This document shows, piece after piece, positions 31,433 to 40,286 of a stretch of 64,000 nucleotides of DNA; the stretch's first letter is position 1; every line of letters begins with the position of its first letter. The notes below the pieces were generated by a model. It saw nothing but the letters and a program-made list of their open reading frames with translations. It was not told the DNA's origin and did no database searches. This DNA comes from CAMFLJ01 sp965279255. GTDB taxonomy: Bacteria; Actinomycetota; Acidimicrobiia; Acidimicrobiales; Acidimicrobilacustridaceae. Both the position numbers and the translations under genes were made by a program. Location of the stretch: positions 1,860,001 to 1,924,000 of the forward strand of contig OZ257146.1 in NCBI GenBank assembly GCA_965279255.1, given 5' to 3'.

Positions 31433-32847
31433 TACAGCTCGGCCTCCCAGTCGCGGGTCTCGAGGATCTCCTTGACCTCACGCAGGAAGGCGGCGGCGTA
31501 CCCGCCGTCGAAGGCCCGGTGGTCCCAGCTCATGGCGAGCAGGCCCACCGAGTGGATGGCGATCGACTCGTTGCCGTCGGTGTCGGTGATCACGACCGGG
31601 CGGCGGTGCACACCGTCGGTGGACAGGATGGCGACCTGCGGCTGGTTGATGATCGGCAGCACGAGGTAGCTGCCGAACGAGCCCGAGTTCGACAGGGTGA
31701 ACGTGCCGCCCGTGATGTCGTCGGCCGACAGCTTCTTGGTGCGGGCCCGGGTGGCGAGGTCGTTGATGTCGCGGGCGATGGCCCGGAGCCGCTTGTCGTC
31801 GGCCTCGTGGACGACGGGGGCCAGCAGGCCCTCGAAGTCGAGGTCGACGGCGATGGAGAGGTTCACGTAGTTGTGGACCACGAGCTCGCCGTCGCCGACC
31901 GAGGCGTTCATGTGCGGGAAGTCGCGCAGGGCGTCGATGACGGCGCGGGAGATGAACGGCAGGTAGGTGAGGCTGAAGCCCTCCTGCTCACGGAACGCCT
32001 CGCGATGGCGACGACGGACCCGCTCGACGTTCTCGTAGTCGACCTCGACGATCGTGTAGGCGTGCGGCGAGGTCTGCTTCGACATGACCATGTGCTCGCC
32101 GGTGCGGCGCCGGATGTTGTTGAGCGGCTCGACGGTGTCGCCGGTGCCGCTGCGGGGAGAGGGGGTCGGACGGCGCGACGCCGCCGGGGCGGCAGGTGCC
32201 GGAGCGGCAGCGGCCCGGGCCGGGGCCGGGGCTGGGGCGGGTGCGGCGGGGGCCTGCGACGAGGCGACCCCGGCGCGGATGGCCGCCTCGGCGTCGGCGC
32301 GGGTGATGCGACCGCCGGGGCCGGTGCCGACGATGGTGGAGGCGTCGAGGCCGTAGTCGTTGACCAGCTGGCGCACGATCGGCGACAGGAGCTTGCCGGC
32401 GGTGCCGTCGGCGGGGGCCGCGGCCGCTGCCGGAGCGGTCTCGGCCGGGATCGGTGCGGGCGCCTGGTCGGCAGGGGCGGGCGCGGCCACGACGGGAGCG
32501 GGCGCAGGGGCCGGAGCGGCAGGGGCCGGCTCGGGCTCGATCGCCTCTTCCGGCGGTGCGGCGACCGGCTCGGGGGCGACCGCGGCCTCGGCCGCCGGAG
32601 CCGGGGCGGACCCGGCGTCACCCACGACGGCGATCACGGTGCCGACGTCGACGGTGTCGCCCTCGGGCACGCGGATCTCGGTGAGCACCCCGGAGACCGG
32701 CGAGGGGACCTCGGAGTCGACCTTGTCGGTCGAGACCTCGAAGAGGACCTCGTCCTCGGCGATGGTCTCCCCCACCTGCTTGAACCACTTGGTGATGGTG
32801 CCCTCGGTGACCGATTCACCGAGTTGGGGCAGTTGGATCTCGGCCAT
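31432..32847 (-). CDS. sucB: 2-oxo acid dehydrogenase E2 (dihydrolipoamide acyltransferase)
   Basis: 471 aa. One lipoyl domain with K42 in STDKVDSEVPSPVSG, the lipoylation site. Ala/Pro-rich linker to about 160, then the E3-binding domain (LSPIVRQLVNDYGLDAST, TGPGGRITRADAEAAI), and catalytic domain ending in DHRAFDGGYAAAF. Two-oxoglutarate versus pyruvate or branched-chain specificity cannot be settled here; the gene symbol follows the usual naming of the actinobacterial SucB/DlaT type. It is lipoylated by the LipB-LipA protein encoded next. Lpd (E3) is encoded 87 bp upstream. E1 is elsewhere. Confidence 0.9.
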   Translation of the reverse strand: MAEIQLPQLGESVTEGTITKWFKQVGETIAEDEVLFEVSTDKVDSEVPSPVSGVLTEIRVPEGDTVDVGTVIAVVGDAGSAPAPAAEAAVAPEPVAAPPEEAIEPEPAPAAPAPAPAPVVAAPAPADQAPAPIPAETAPAAAAAPADGTAGKLLSPIVRQLVNDYGLDASTIVGTGPGGRITRADAEAAIRAGVASSQAPAAPAPAPAPARAAAAPAPAAPAASRRPTPSPRSGTGDTVEPLNNIRRRTGEHMVMSKQTSPHAYTIVEVDYENVERVRRRHREAFREQEGFSLTYLPFISRAVIDALRDFPHMNASVGDGELVVHNYVNLSIAVDLDFEGLLAPVVHEADDKRLRAIARDINDLATRARTKKLSADDITGGTFTLSNSGSFGSYLVLPIINQPQVAILSTDGVHRRPVVITDTDGNESIAIHSVGLLAMSWDHRAFDGGYAAAFLREVKEILETRDWEAEL

Positions 32848-32933
32848 GGGGCGGGGTTCCTCCGGATGCGGGGATCGAGGTTCGAACGGGGTGGCGCCGA
32901 GGGCGGCGCCGCTGAGCAGGTCGGGGACCTGGC

Positions 32934-34349
32934 TCAGCCGTGCAGGGAGCGACCGGTGAGGGCGAGCACGCTCTCACCGAAGAGCTCGGAGAGGGTGGGG
33001 TGAGGCTGGATGAACTTGGCCACCTCGTCGGCGTTGGCCTCCCAGTTGACGGCGAGGTACGCCTGGCCGAGTTGCTCGGTGACCCACGGGCCGACCATGT
33101 GGACGCCGAGGAGGCGGCCACCGGTGCCGTCGGCGCGCTTCTCGGCGATGATCTTCACCATGCCCTCGGGCTCACCGAGGATGAGGGCGCGGCCGTTGCC
33201 GGCGTAGCGGTGCTTGCTGACGATCACGTCGAAGCCGGCCTCCTTGGCCGATGCCTCGGTGTGACCCACGAAGCTGACCTCCGGGTGGCAGTAGATGCAC
33301 CACGGGACCTTGCCGTAGTCGACCGGCACGGGGTCCTCGCCGAGGATGTCCTGGATGGCGAGGATGCCCTCGGCGAAGCCGACGTGGGCCAGGGCGGGGG
33401 TGGCGATGAGGTCGCCGAGGGCGTAGACGCCCGGCTCGGCGGTGCGGCACAGCTCGTCGACCACGACGTGGCCGCGGTCGCTGACCTCGACCTTGGTGCC
33501 GTCGAGGCCCAGGTTGTCGGACAGCGGACGACGGCCGACGGAGACCACCACGGTCTCGACGTCGATGGACTCGCCGTCGCCGAAGAGCACCTTGGTGCCG
33601 CCGTCGTGGTCGTGGGGCTCGTGGCCGTTGACGCTGACGCCCGTGCGCACCTGGATGCCGCGGTCCTTGAAGGACTTGAGCACCACCCGGGTGATGTCGT
33701 CGTCGCAGCCGGGGAGGATCTTGGGGAGGGCCTCGAGGATGGTGACGTCGGTGCCGAGGTCGGACATCATCGAGGCGAACTCGCACCCGATGGCCCCGCC
33801 GCCGATGACCACGGCCGACGCCGGGAGCTTCTGCAGCGAGAGCAGCTCGTCGGAGGTGATGACCCGGGTGCCGTCGATGTCGAAGCCGGGGATGGTGCGC
33901 GGCACCGACCCCGAGGCCAGCAGCACGTGGGTGCCGGTGATCTCGACGTCGCCGGACTCTCCCCCGGTGACCTTCACGAGGTGGTCGGCGTGCAGGCTGC
34001 CGGTGCCGTCGTAGACGGTGACCTTGCGCCGCTTGAGCAACCCGGAGAGGCCGTTGAACAGGCCGTCGATGACCTGCTGCTTGCGCTGCTGGGTCACGGA
34101 GAAGTCGAGGGTGGGCTCGTCGGTGGTGAGCCCGAACAGGGCCGAACCGGCGATCGCCCGCCGTACCGCTGCCGTCTCGAGCAGCTCCTTGGCAGGGACG
34201 CACCCCACGTGGAGGCAGGTGCCTCCGACCTTGGCCTTCTCGACCATGGCGATGTTGAGACCGGCGGACGCGCCATAGAGAGCGGCGGCGTAGCCCGCGG
34301 GCCCGCCTCCGATGATGACGACGTCGTAGTTCTCGGCCGTGGGGACCAC
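32934..34349 (-). CDS. lpdA: Dihydrolipoamide dehydrogenase (E3)
   Basis: 471 aa. FAD-binding VVIIGGGPAGYAAALYGAS (10-28), redox disulfide C45/C50 in GGTCLHVGCVPAKELL, NAD-binding VIGGGAIGCEFASMMSDLG, and C-terminal active-site HPTLSELF (His-Glu). Reoxidises the lipoyl arms of E2. GTG 34349 has an AGGAGG overlapping it, an odd spacing; no better in-frame start exists. Only enzyme of its kind in the window. Upstream are two very small genes. Confidence 0.95.
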   Translation of the reverse strand: MVPTAENYDVVIIGGGPAGYAAALYGASAGLNIAMVEKAKVGGTCLHVGCVPAKELLETAAVRRAIAGSALFGLTTDEPTLDFSVTQQRKQQVIDGLFNGLSGLLKRRKVTVYDGTGSLHADHLVKVTGGESGDVEITGTHVLLASGSVPRTIPGFDIDGTRVITSDELLSLQKLPASAVVIGGGAIGCEFASMMSDLGTDVTILEALPKILPGCDDDITRVVLKSFKDRGIQVRTGVSVNGHEPHDHDGGTKVLFGDGESIDVETVVVSVGRRPLSDNLGLDGTKVEVSDRGHVVVDELCRTAEPGVYALGDLIATPALAHVGFAEGILAIQDILGEDPVPVDYGKVPWCIYCHPEVSFVGHTEASAKEAGFDVIVSKHRYAGNGRALILGEPEGMVKIIAEKRADGTGGRLLGVHMVGPWVTEQLGQAYLAVNWEANADEVAKFIQPHPTLSELFGESVLALTGRSLHG

Positions 34350-34480
34350 CTCCTCGATGTGAACCGTTCGACTCTACCCACGGCGACGAGGGCCGCGAAC
34401 CGCCGGACGGGCCACCCCGACCCGTCGCGACAGGAGTCACACGGCGAGCGGGCCAGGCCTCCCGCCCTTGACGGCGGTGG

Positions 34481-34660
34481 TCACTGCTGGGACTGCCGGG
34501 CCTGCTCGGGCGCCGCGTCGAGGTCGTCGTCGTCGGGTGCAGAGGGCTCGGATCGGCCCGGCTGAGGGGCGAGCGAGCGGTCGGTGCCGACCGGGACCGG
34601 AGCGTCGTCAGTGGTGTCCGACCCCTCGACGTCGTCGGCCGGACCGCCGCTGGTCGCCAT
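34481..34660 (-). CDS. Small acidic protein (59 aa)
   Basis: Begins MATSGGPADDVEGSDTTDDA and is low-complexity, rich in Asp, Pro, Ser and Gln, ending in QARQSQQ. Hydrophilic and probably disordered. It starts 4 nt after the stop of the 30-aa gene upstream, with AGTAGGG ahead of it. Its phase and acidic bias speak for a coding role, but so short a sequence cannot be proven. Confidence 0.4.
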   Translation of the reverse strand: MATSGGPADDVEGSDTTDDAPVPVGTDRSLAPQPGRSEPSAPDDDDLDAAPEQARQSQQ

Positions 34661-34664
34661 GGCC

Positions 34665-34757
34665 CTACTTCGTGATCATGAACAGCTGGACGGTGGCGGC
34701 GGCCAGGATCGCCACGCCACAGGCCAGTGACAACAGGATCAGCTTCCGGGTGCTCAT
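34665..34757 (-). CDS. Tiny single-pass membrane protein (30 aa)
   Basis: MSTRKLILLSLACGVAILAA then ATVQLFMITK: positively charged N-terminus, one membrane helix of about 20 residues, Lys at the end. Leads a two-gene mini-operon with the acidic protein and lies 316 bp upstream of lpdA. No clear ribosome binding site. Similar short membrane proteins are common in this kind of genome but are often missed. Confidence 0.4.
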   Translation of the reverse strand: MSTRKLILLSLACGVAILAAATVQLFMITK

Positions 34758-34869
34758 CGGGCGCCGAGGCTAGCGGTCCGGACGGGCCGCCCCTCCGCGA
34801 CGGGCATACCCCGGGCCTCCGCGGTGTTCCGGCTTGGGAGCGGGCCCCGACCCCAGCCAGGAGATTCCC

Positions 34870-35781
34870 TTGAAGATCGCCATCAGTGGCGCCACCGGCC
34901 TCATCGGCACCGCGTTGGCGCGTTCGCTGCGCCTCGACGGCCACGACGTGCTCCCCCTCGTCCGCCGACCGGTCGCCCCGGGTGAGCAGGCCGTGCAGTG
35001 GGACCCGGCCGCCGGCGCCATCGACGCTGCGGCCCTCGAGGGCATCGACGGCCTCGTGAACCTCTCGGGCGCCGGCATCGGTGACAAGCGCTGGACCGAC
35101 GACTACAAGCGCGAGGTCCTCGAGAGCCGCACGAAGAGCACCGACCTCCTCGCCCGCACCCTCGCCGGGCTCGACCAGCCGCCGTCGGTCTTCGTCAGCG
35201 GGTCGGCCATGGGCATCTACGGCGACACCGGCGACACCGCCGTGACCGAGCAGGCCCCGGCCGGCAACGACTTCCTCGCCGACGTGTGCGTGCGCTGGGA
35301 GGCCGCCGCCGCACCCGCGGTCGACGCCGGCATCCGGGTCACCCACCCCCGAACCGGCATCGTCCTGTCACCCCACGGAGGTGCGCTGGCCAAGCTCCTC
35401 CCCCTGTTCAAGCTCGGCGTCGGCGGGCGCATGGGCTCGGGGCGGCAGTGGTGGAGCTGGATCAGCCTCGACGACGAGGTCGGGGCCCTGCGCTGGCTCC
35501 TCGACCACGACGTCACCGGCCCGGTGAACCTCACCGCCCCGGAGCCCGTGACCAACGCCGAGATGACCAAGGTGCTCGGCACGGTCCTGCACCGGCCCAC
35601 GATCCTCCCGGTGCCGTCGTTCGGGCCCAAGCTGCTGCTCGGTGGCGAGCTCGCCGAGTCGCTCCTGTTCACCAGCCAGCGGGTCCTCCCGGCCGTGCTC
35701 GAGGAGCAGGCGTTCCCCTTCGAGCACCCCACCCTCGAGGTCGCGTTGCGCGCCCTGCTCGACCGCCCCGCCGCGGCCTGA
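34870..35781 (+). CDS. TIGR01777-family NAD(P)-dependent epimerase
   Basis: 303 aa from TTG 34870, chosen because AGGAG sits 7 nt upstream and because it begins the Rossmann motif KIAISGATGLIGTALARSL. The family's TIGR01777 blocks are present: VNLSGAGIGDKRWTDDYKRE, SGSAMGIYGDTGD, RTGIVLSPHGGALAKLLPLF and a C-terminal PFEHPTLEVALRALL. Atypical short-chain dehydrogenase; substrate is unknown in most organisms (YfcH-like, SulA-like). Followed 14 nt later by an SRPBCC gene. Confidence 0.85.
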   Translation: MKIAISGATGLIGTALARSLRLDGHDVLPLVRRPVAPGEQAVQWDPAAGAIDAAALEGIDGLVNLSGAGIGDKRWTDDYKREVLESRTKSTDLLARTLAGLDQPPSVFVSGSAMGIYGDTGDTAVTEQAPAGNDFLADVCVRWEAAAAPAVDAGIRVTHPRTGIVLSPHGGALAKLLPLFKLGVGGRMGSGRQWWSWISLDDEVGALRWLLDHDVTGPVNLTAPEPVTNAEMTKVLGTVLHRPTILPVPSFGPKLLLGGELAESLLFTSQRVLPAVLEEQAFPFEHPTLEVALRALLDRPAAA

Positions 35782-35794
35782 GAGGATCGTGGCC

Positions 35795-36259
35795 ATGACC
35801 ACGACCTCAGGGGCCACCCGTCAGGTGTCGGTGAGCCGGGTGATCGCGGCCGAGCCCGACGCGATCTTCGCCGTGCTCGCCGACCCGGCGAAGCACGGCA
35901 TCATCGACGGCTCGGGCACGGTGAAGCAGGCCAAGGGGAACCCCCAGCGCCTCTCCCTCGGGTCGAAGTTCTCGATGGGCATGAAGATGGGCATCCCGTA
36001 CTCGACCAAGAACACGGTGGTGGAGTTCGACGAGGGCCGCCTGATCGCCTGGCAGCACTTCGGCAAGCACCGCTGGCGCTACACGCTCGAGCCCGTCGAC
36101 GGCGGCACGAACGTCACCGAGACCTTCGACTGGTCCACCGCCCGCAGCCCGTGGTTCATCGAGAAGATGGGCTACCCGGAGAAGCACCCGGCGAACATGG
36201 CGAAGACCCTCGAGCGCCTCGACACGTACGTCACCACCGGAGAGGTGCCCGGGCACTGA
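35795..36259 (+). CDS. SRPBCC-family (polyketide cyclase/START-like) protein
   Basis: 154 aa. Helix-grip fold: VSRVIAAEPDAIFAVLADPA (strand and helix), KHGIIDGSGTV, RLIAWQHFGKHRWRYTLEPV and a C-terminal long helix (KHPANMAKTLERLDTYVT). Such proteins bind hydrophobic ligands. ATG 35795 preceded by AGAGG; a GTG at 35789 is the alternative. Sits between the epimerase and rsgA in one direction, probably one operon. Confidence 0.8.
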   Translation: MTTTSGATRQVSVSRVIAAEPDAIFAVLADPAKHGIIDGSGTVKQAKGNPQRLSLGSKFSMGMKMGIPYSTKNTVVEFDEGRLIAWQHFGKHRWRYTLEPVDGGTNVTETFDWSTARSPWFIEKMGYPEKHPANMAKTLERLDTYVTTGEVPGH

Positions 36260-36264
36260 CGGCC

Positions 36265-37299
36265 ATGGGCGACCCCTTCGCGTCCCTGCTCCCACTCGGG
36301 TGGGACGACGGATGGGCCGCGGCACTGGCCGAGGTCGGCCCCGACGCCCGCCCGGCGCGGGTGCTCCAGCATCACGGCGCCGGGCTGGTGCTGGCGTTCG
36401 ACGACGGCCCCCGCACCGTCATGTTCACCGTCCGCCTCGACCCCGAGCCCACCGTGGGCGACTGGGTCGCCGTGGTGGCCGACGAGGTCGTGGGTGTCCT
36501 CCCCCGCCGGTCGCTCCTGCGCCGCCGGGCCTCGAACGGAGGCGAGCAGCAGTTGGCCGCCAACGTCGACCGGCTGCTCCTGGTCTGCGGGCTCGACCGC
36601 CCGGTGAAGGACGGCCGCATCCAGCGCGGCACGGCGATCGCCCACGACGCCGGCGCCGAACCGGTGGTCGTGCTGACCAAGTCGCAGGGGCCCGACGCCG
36701 TCGACCCCGAGGAGGCCGCCGCCGAGGTGCGGGCCGGCAACCCGGGCGTGCCGGTCGTCATCACCTCCGTGCAGGAGGGCGTGGGCCTCGAGGAGCTGAG
36801 CGCGCTGATCGCCCATCGCTCGGTGGCCCTGCTCGGCGAGTCCGGTGCCGGGAAGTCGAGCATCGTCAACGCCCTGCTCGGCACCGAGCGGGTCGCCGTG
36901 GGCGAGGTGCGCGCCGGCGACTCCAAGGGCCGCCACACCACGACCACCCGCGAGCTGCACCTGCTCGCCGACGACGGCGTGCTCATCGACTCCCCCGGCA
37001 TCCGCGAGGTCGGCCTGGTGGCCGAGGCCGAGGCCGTCGAGGACACCTTCCCCGAGATCGCCGAGGTGGCCGAGACCTGTCGCTTCAGCGACTGCAGCCA
37101 CAGCACCGAGCCGGGTTGCGCGATCCGCGCCGCGCTGGAGGCAGGCGAGATCGACCCCGTGCGCCTCGAGCGCTGGAAGGTCTACATCGCCGAAGCCGAG
37201 GCCTACCAGGTGCGGGTCAACCCCGTCGAGGCCCGCAAGGCCGGCAAACGGTTCGCCAAGATGGCCAAGGAGGTCCAGCGCCGCAAGGGCCGGACCTGA
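36265..37299 (+). CDS. rsgA: Ribosome small subunit-dependent GTPase A
   Basis: 344 aa. Circularly permuted GTPase that helps late assembly of the 30S subunit. Has an N-terminal OB-like domain (GDWVAVVADEVVGVLPRRS), permuted G motifs with VVVLTKSQGPD (G4) first, then LLGESGAGKSSIVNALLG (G1 P-loop, about 190), KGRHTTTTRELHLL (G2) and DSPGIREVGL (G3). The C-terminal zinc site is CRFSDCSHSTEPGC (about 274-287). The ATG 36265 follows the SRPBCC stop by 5 nt. Confidence 0.94.
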   Translation: MGDPFASLLPLGWDDGWAAALAEVGPDARPARVLQHHGAGLVLAFDDGPRTVMFTVRLDPEPTVGDWVAVVADEVVGVLPRRSLLRRRASNGGEQQLAANVDRLLLVCGLDRPVKDGRIQRGTAIAHDAGAEPVVVLTKSQGPDAVDPEEAAAEVRAGNPGVPVVITSVQEGVGLEELSALIAHRSVALLGESGAGKSSIVNALLGTERVAVGEVRAGDSKGRHTTTTRELHLLADDGVLIDSPGIREVGLVAEAEAVEDTFPEIAEVAETCRFSDCSHSTEPGCAIRAALEAGEIDPVRLERWKVYIAEAEAYQVRVNPVEARKAGKRFAKMAKEVQRRKGRT

Positions 37300-37305
37300 G
37301 CACCG

Positions 37306-37776
37306 TCAGTCGTCGAGCGAGCGGACCACGCCGACGATCTCGTCGACGGGCCGGAACGTGAGGCCGGCGGTGGCCCGGTGAGCCCACCGGACGATGCCCT
37401 CCCGGTCGATCACGAACACCGAGCGCCGGTAGAAGCCGACCGGGCCGAGGATGCCGTACTCGCTGCCGACCGACTTGTCGACGTCGGCGAGCAGCGGGAA
37501 GGCGAAGCCACCGTTGTCGGCGGCGAAGCGGTCGTGGGCCTCGACCGACTGGGGGCTGATGGCCAGCACCTGGGCCCCGGTCTCGGCGAAGGCACCGATG
37601 TCGTCGGTGTAGCTGCGCAGCTGCACCGTGCAGACCGGCGAGTTGTCGGCCGGGTAGAAGACCAGCACGACGGGATCGCCACGGAACTCCTCCAGGGAGT
37701 AGCTGCGCCGCCCGGCGTCGGTGCCGTCGGTGCCGTCGAGGGTGAACCCCGGTGCCGGATCTCCAGACCTGGGCAC
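37306..37776 (-). CDS. Peroxiredoxin, BCP/Prx-Q type
   Basis: 156 aa from GTG 37776. Thioredoxin-fold peroxidase that reduces peroxides. Peroxidatic Cys in FYPADNSPVCTVQL (about residue 49), where the canonical form is YP-x(n)-PxCTxE/QA; later resolving Cys of the Prx-Q Cx4C motif is missing, so resolution must be by another thiol. Convergent with rsgA across 6 bp. The 252-bp gap on its upstream side holds the leader of the PilZ gene. Confidence 0.88.
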   Translation of the reverse strand: MPRSGDPAPGFTLDGTDGTDAGRRSYSLEEFRGDPVVLVFYPADNSPVCTVQLRSYTDDIGAFAETGAQVLAISPQSVEAHDRFAADNGGFAFPLLADVDKSVGSEYGILGPVGFYRRSVFVIDREGIVRWAHRATAGLTFRPVDEIVGVVRSLDD

Positions 37777-37967
37777 GGCTCAGGCCTCGCGACGCGGCGC
37801 GGGCCCGGCGGCGGGAACCGCGGACGGGAGCAGGTCGGGGTTGGGCACGGCCACAACTTACGCGACCTGTGCGAGGGTCCGACAACGCCCCGCCACCGGC
37901 CGGGGCTCGCCCGTCACCGACGACGAGGCACGGCACGGGACCTGTGCCCCTGTGCACCGGCCACCAA

Positions 37968-38003
37968 GGAGCGCACACTCAGAGGTGCAGCACGAGGTGC
38001 CCC
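37968..38003 (+). repeat. Leader repeat, copy 1 (second copy at 39372-39408)
   Basis: GCGCACACTCA then a GGTGC-GACGAGGTGC block recurs upstream of the PilZ gene and of the second lipoprotein gene. The shared CCTGYGCCCCTG a little further upstream also recurs. It is likely the promoter or 5' leader carried along by the duplication of the neighbouring lipoprotein gene. Confidence 0.5.
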
Positions 38004-38028
38004 CAGGCTGACCTCGGGAGGTTCGGTC

Positions 38029-38436
38029 ATGACCGGCGTCGACTATTCGACCGGAACCCCTGCGTTCGAGCAACGCATCGGTGACCGGGTCGCCATCTAC
38101 GGGTTGGACGTGACGTGGATCGAGCCGGTGCGGGAGCCCGGCAACGGACGCAGGGCCCCGCGCGAGTGGCCTGGGCAGATCGAGGACGTCTCGGTCACCG
38201 GGGCCTCGATCCGCGGCCCCGCCGCCATGTCGATCGGATCCGACTGCCGCGCCACGATCCGGTTCGCCGACCAGGACACCGCGGTGTCGATCCACCGCCG
38301 GCAGCGCACCGAGAGCTCGGGCGTGCTGCGGTACGGGGTGGAGTGGATCGATCTGCAGCCCGAGCTCAGGGCCCGGGTCTTCGAGGCCGTGGCCCCCGAC
38401 AACGAGAGCCCCGACCGCTGGGACCTCAGCTCCTGA
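38029..38436 (+). CDS. PilZ-domain protein
   Basis: 135 aa. ATG 38029 after GGGAGG. N-terminal RIGDR-VAIYGL gives the RxxxR motif and QIEDVSVTGASIRGP the D-x-S-x-x-G motif of cyclic-di-GMP-binding PilZ domains. The rest is the beta-barrel (SDCRATIRFADQDTAVSIHR). So it probably binds cyclic-di-GMP and controls a partner, perhaps the lipoprotein encoded 45 bp downstream. Stand-alone, soluble. Confidence 0.82.
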   Translation: MTGVDYSTGTPAFEQRIGDRVAIYGLDVTWIEPVREPGNGRRAPREWPGQIEDVSVTGASIRGPAAMSIGSDCRATIRFADQDTAVSIHRRQRTESSGVLRYGVEWIDLQPELRARVFEAVAPDNESPDRWDLSS

Positions 38437-38481
38437 CGCCACCGCGGCTTCGGGGACCGCACAACTGATCGGAGGGTCGCC

Positions 38482-39309
38482 ATGACCCTGCCGAAACGAC
38501 ACCATCGACCGACAGCGACCTTCACGACGGTGGCGCTGGTGCTGCTCCTGGCGATGACCGCCATGGGCTGCGGCACCGGTGACCAGTGGGTCGGCTCCGG
38601 CACGACCGTGGAGCAGACCACCCTGGTGCCGACGACCCCGCCGACCACCGCAGCGCGGACGCCGACGGCGACCGCCCAGCTGCAGCCCTTCCTCGATCTG
38701 GCCGCGGCCGCCGATCGGGACCTCGCCGAGGCGGCCCAGCGGATCAACGCCGCCACCACCGAGGAGACCATCACCTACGACGAGCGCACGGTCGAGCTCC
38801 TGGACGTCGACTTCCGAGCGCTCGGCAACGCCGTGCCGGCCGGCATGCCGGCCGAGCTCGAGCAGAGCGCCCTGCTCGTCTACAGCGACCTCGTCTCCCG
38901 TTGGGGCTCGCTGGCCGGCGGGGACTGCCCGAGCAGCGTCGGGACCCGCCCCCGGTCCGAGTACACCGACAACCTCTGCTTCGTGAACGGCGCCCCCGCC
39001 GCGGCACGCTTCGACGGCGATCTCGCCGCGCTCGTCGCCGTCGCGGACCGAACCGCGGCGTTCGTCGCCGCGGCCCCCGACTCGAGGGCCGCCGAGGCGC
39101 TGGCAGCGCGGATCGACTCCGTGGACCTTCGCAACCTCGGCTGCGCCAACACCGGCGGCTTCGTCGCCACCGAGCCGATCACCGTCACCTGGGACCCGAG
39201 CCCCGGCATGGAGAACTTCCCCGACTGGGAAGGCACGGTCGACGGCATCCCGTTCTACGGCGTCTACGACGCCGACACCGGATGGGAGATCTGGATCAAC
39301 GCCTGCTGA
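38482..39309 (+). CDS. Lipoprotein of a tandem duplicated pair, copy 1
   Basis: 275 aa. Signal peptide with lipobox AMGC (TALLLAMTAMGC-type), Thr/Pro-rich linker (TTLVPTTPPTTAARTPTATA), then helical domain and C-terminal beta-rich domain with Cys residues (GDCPSSVG, NLCFVNG, NLGCANTGG and a terminal NAC). The whole gene, including the 15 nt before its start (GATCGGAGGGTCGCC), recurs at 39440. It follows the PilZ gene closely. Function unknown; surface location is likely. Confidence 0.75.
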   Translation: MTLPKRHHRPTATFTTVALVLLLAMTAMGCGTGDQWVGSGTTVEQTTLVPTTPPTTAARTPTATAQLQPFLDLAAAADRDLAEAAQRINAATTEETITYDERTVELLDVDFRALGNAVPAGMPAELEQSALLVYSDLVSRWGSLAGGDCPSSVGTRPRSEYTDNLCFVNGAPAAARFDGDLAALVAVADRTAAFVAAAPDSRAAEALAARIDSVDLRNLGCANTGGFVATEPITVTWDPSPGMENFPDWEGTVDGIPFYGVYDADTGWEIWINAC

Positions 39310-39439
39310 GGGCAACGGTCCGTCCAGGGGGCGCGTCCGGTGACCTGCGCCCCTGCCGTGAGGCGCCGCGGCGGCGCACACTCACGGGTGCGAGACGAGG
39401 TGCGGCCCGCCGGGTCGCACGAGAGATCGGAGGGTCGCC

Positions 39440-40267
39440 ATGACCCTGCCGACACGACACCATCGACCGACAGCGACCTTCACGACGGTGGCACTGGTGC
39501 TGCTCCTGGCCATGTCCGCCGTGAGCTGCGGCACCGGTGACGAGTGGGTCGGCTCCGGCACGACCGTGGAGCAGACCACGATGGTGCCGACGACCCCGCC
39601 GACGACCGCGGCGAAGGGGCCGATGGCGACCGCCCAGCTGCAGGCCTTCATCGACCTCGCCGCGGCCGCCGATCGCGACCTCGCCGAGGCGGCCCAGCGG
39701 ATCAACGCCGCCGCCACCGAGGAGACCATCACCTACGACCAACGCACGGTCGAGTTGCTCGACGGCATCCGCATCGGTGCCCTCCGAGACGCCCTGCCGG
39801 CAGGCATGCCCGACGAGCTCGAGCGTGCAGGCCTGCTGGTGTTCAGCGACCTCGTCTCCCGGCTGGCCTCGATGAGCATCTGGTGCCTCAGCACCGAGGG
39901 CACCCGCCCCCGGGTCGAGTACGTCGATGCCCAGTGCTTCGAGCACGGTGCCCCCGCCGCAGCACGCTTCGACGGCGATCTCGCCGCGCTGGTCTCCACG
40001 GCCGACCACACCCCTGCCTTCGTCGTCGCAGCCCCCGACTCCAGGACGGCGGAGGCCCTCGCGGCGCGCATCGAGACCATCGTCCTCCAGAACGTCGGTT
40101 GCGCTGGCGTCGGCGGCTACTCCGCCACCGAGCCGATCACCGTCATCTGGGAGCCGAGCCCCGGCTTCGAGGACTCCCCCGACTGGGAAGGCACGGTAGA
40201 CGGCATCCGGTTCTTCGGGATCTACGACCCCGACACCGGCTGGACGGTCCGGATGCTCGCCTGCTGA
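39440..40267 (+). CDS. Lipoprotein of a tandem duplicated pair, copy 2
   Basis: 275 aa, the same length as copy 1 and collinear with it over its entire length, at a 958-bp offset. Signal peptide, lipobox (SAVSC), Thr-rich linker and Cys pattern are conserved (IWCLS, AQCFEHG, NVGCAGVGG and a terminal LAC). Divergence is greatest in the middle (GIRIGALRDALPAG versus the copy 1 counterpart). The leader at 39372-39408 resembles that of the PilZ gene, so it may have its own promoter. Confidence 0.75.
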   Translation: MTLPTRHHRPTATFTTVALVLLLAMSAVSCGTGDEWVGSGTTVEQTTMVPTTPPTTAAKGPMATAQLQAFIDLAAAADRDLAEAAQRINAAATEETITYDQRTVELLDGIRIGALRDALPAGMPDELERAGLLVFSDLVSRLASMSIWCLSTEGTRPRVEYVDAQCFEHGAPAAARFDGDLAALVSTADHTPAFVVAAPDSRTAEALAARIETIVLQNVGCAGVGGYSATEPITVIWEPSPGFEDSPDWEGTVDGIRFFGIYDPDTGWTVRMLAC

Positions 40268-40286
40268 GTCGGGCGTGACCGCGCGG

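Noticed and set aside
29447..31669. Plus-strand open frame opposite lipB-lipA
   Set aside because: Low-complexity Gly/Val/Asp-rich translation; all LipB and LipA residues are on the minus strand.
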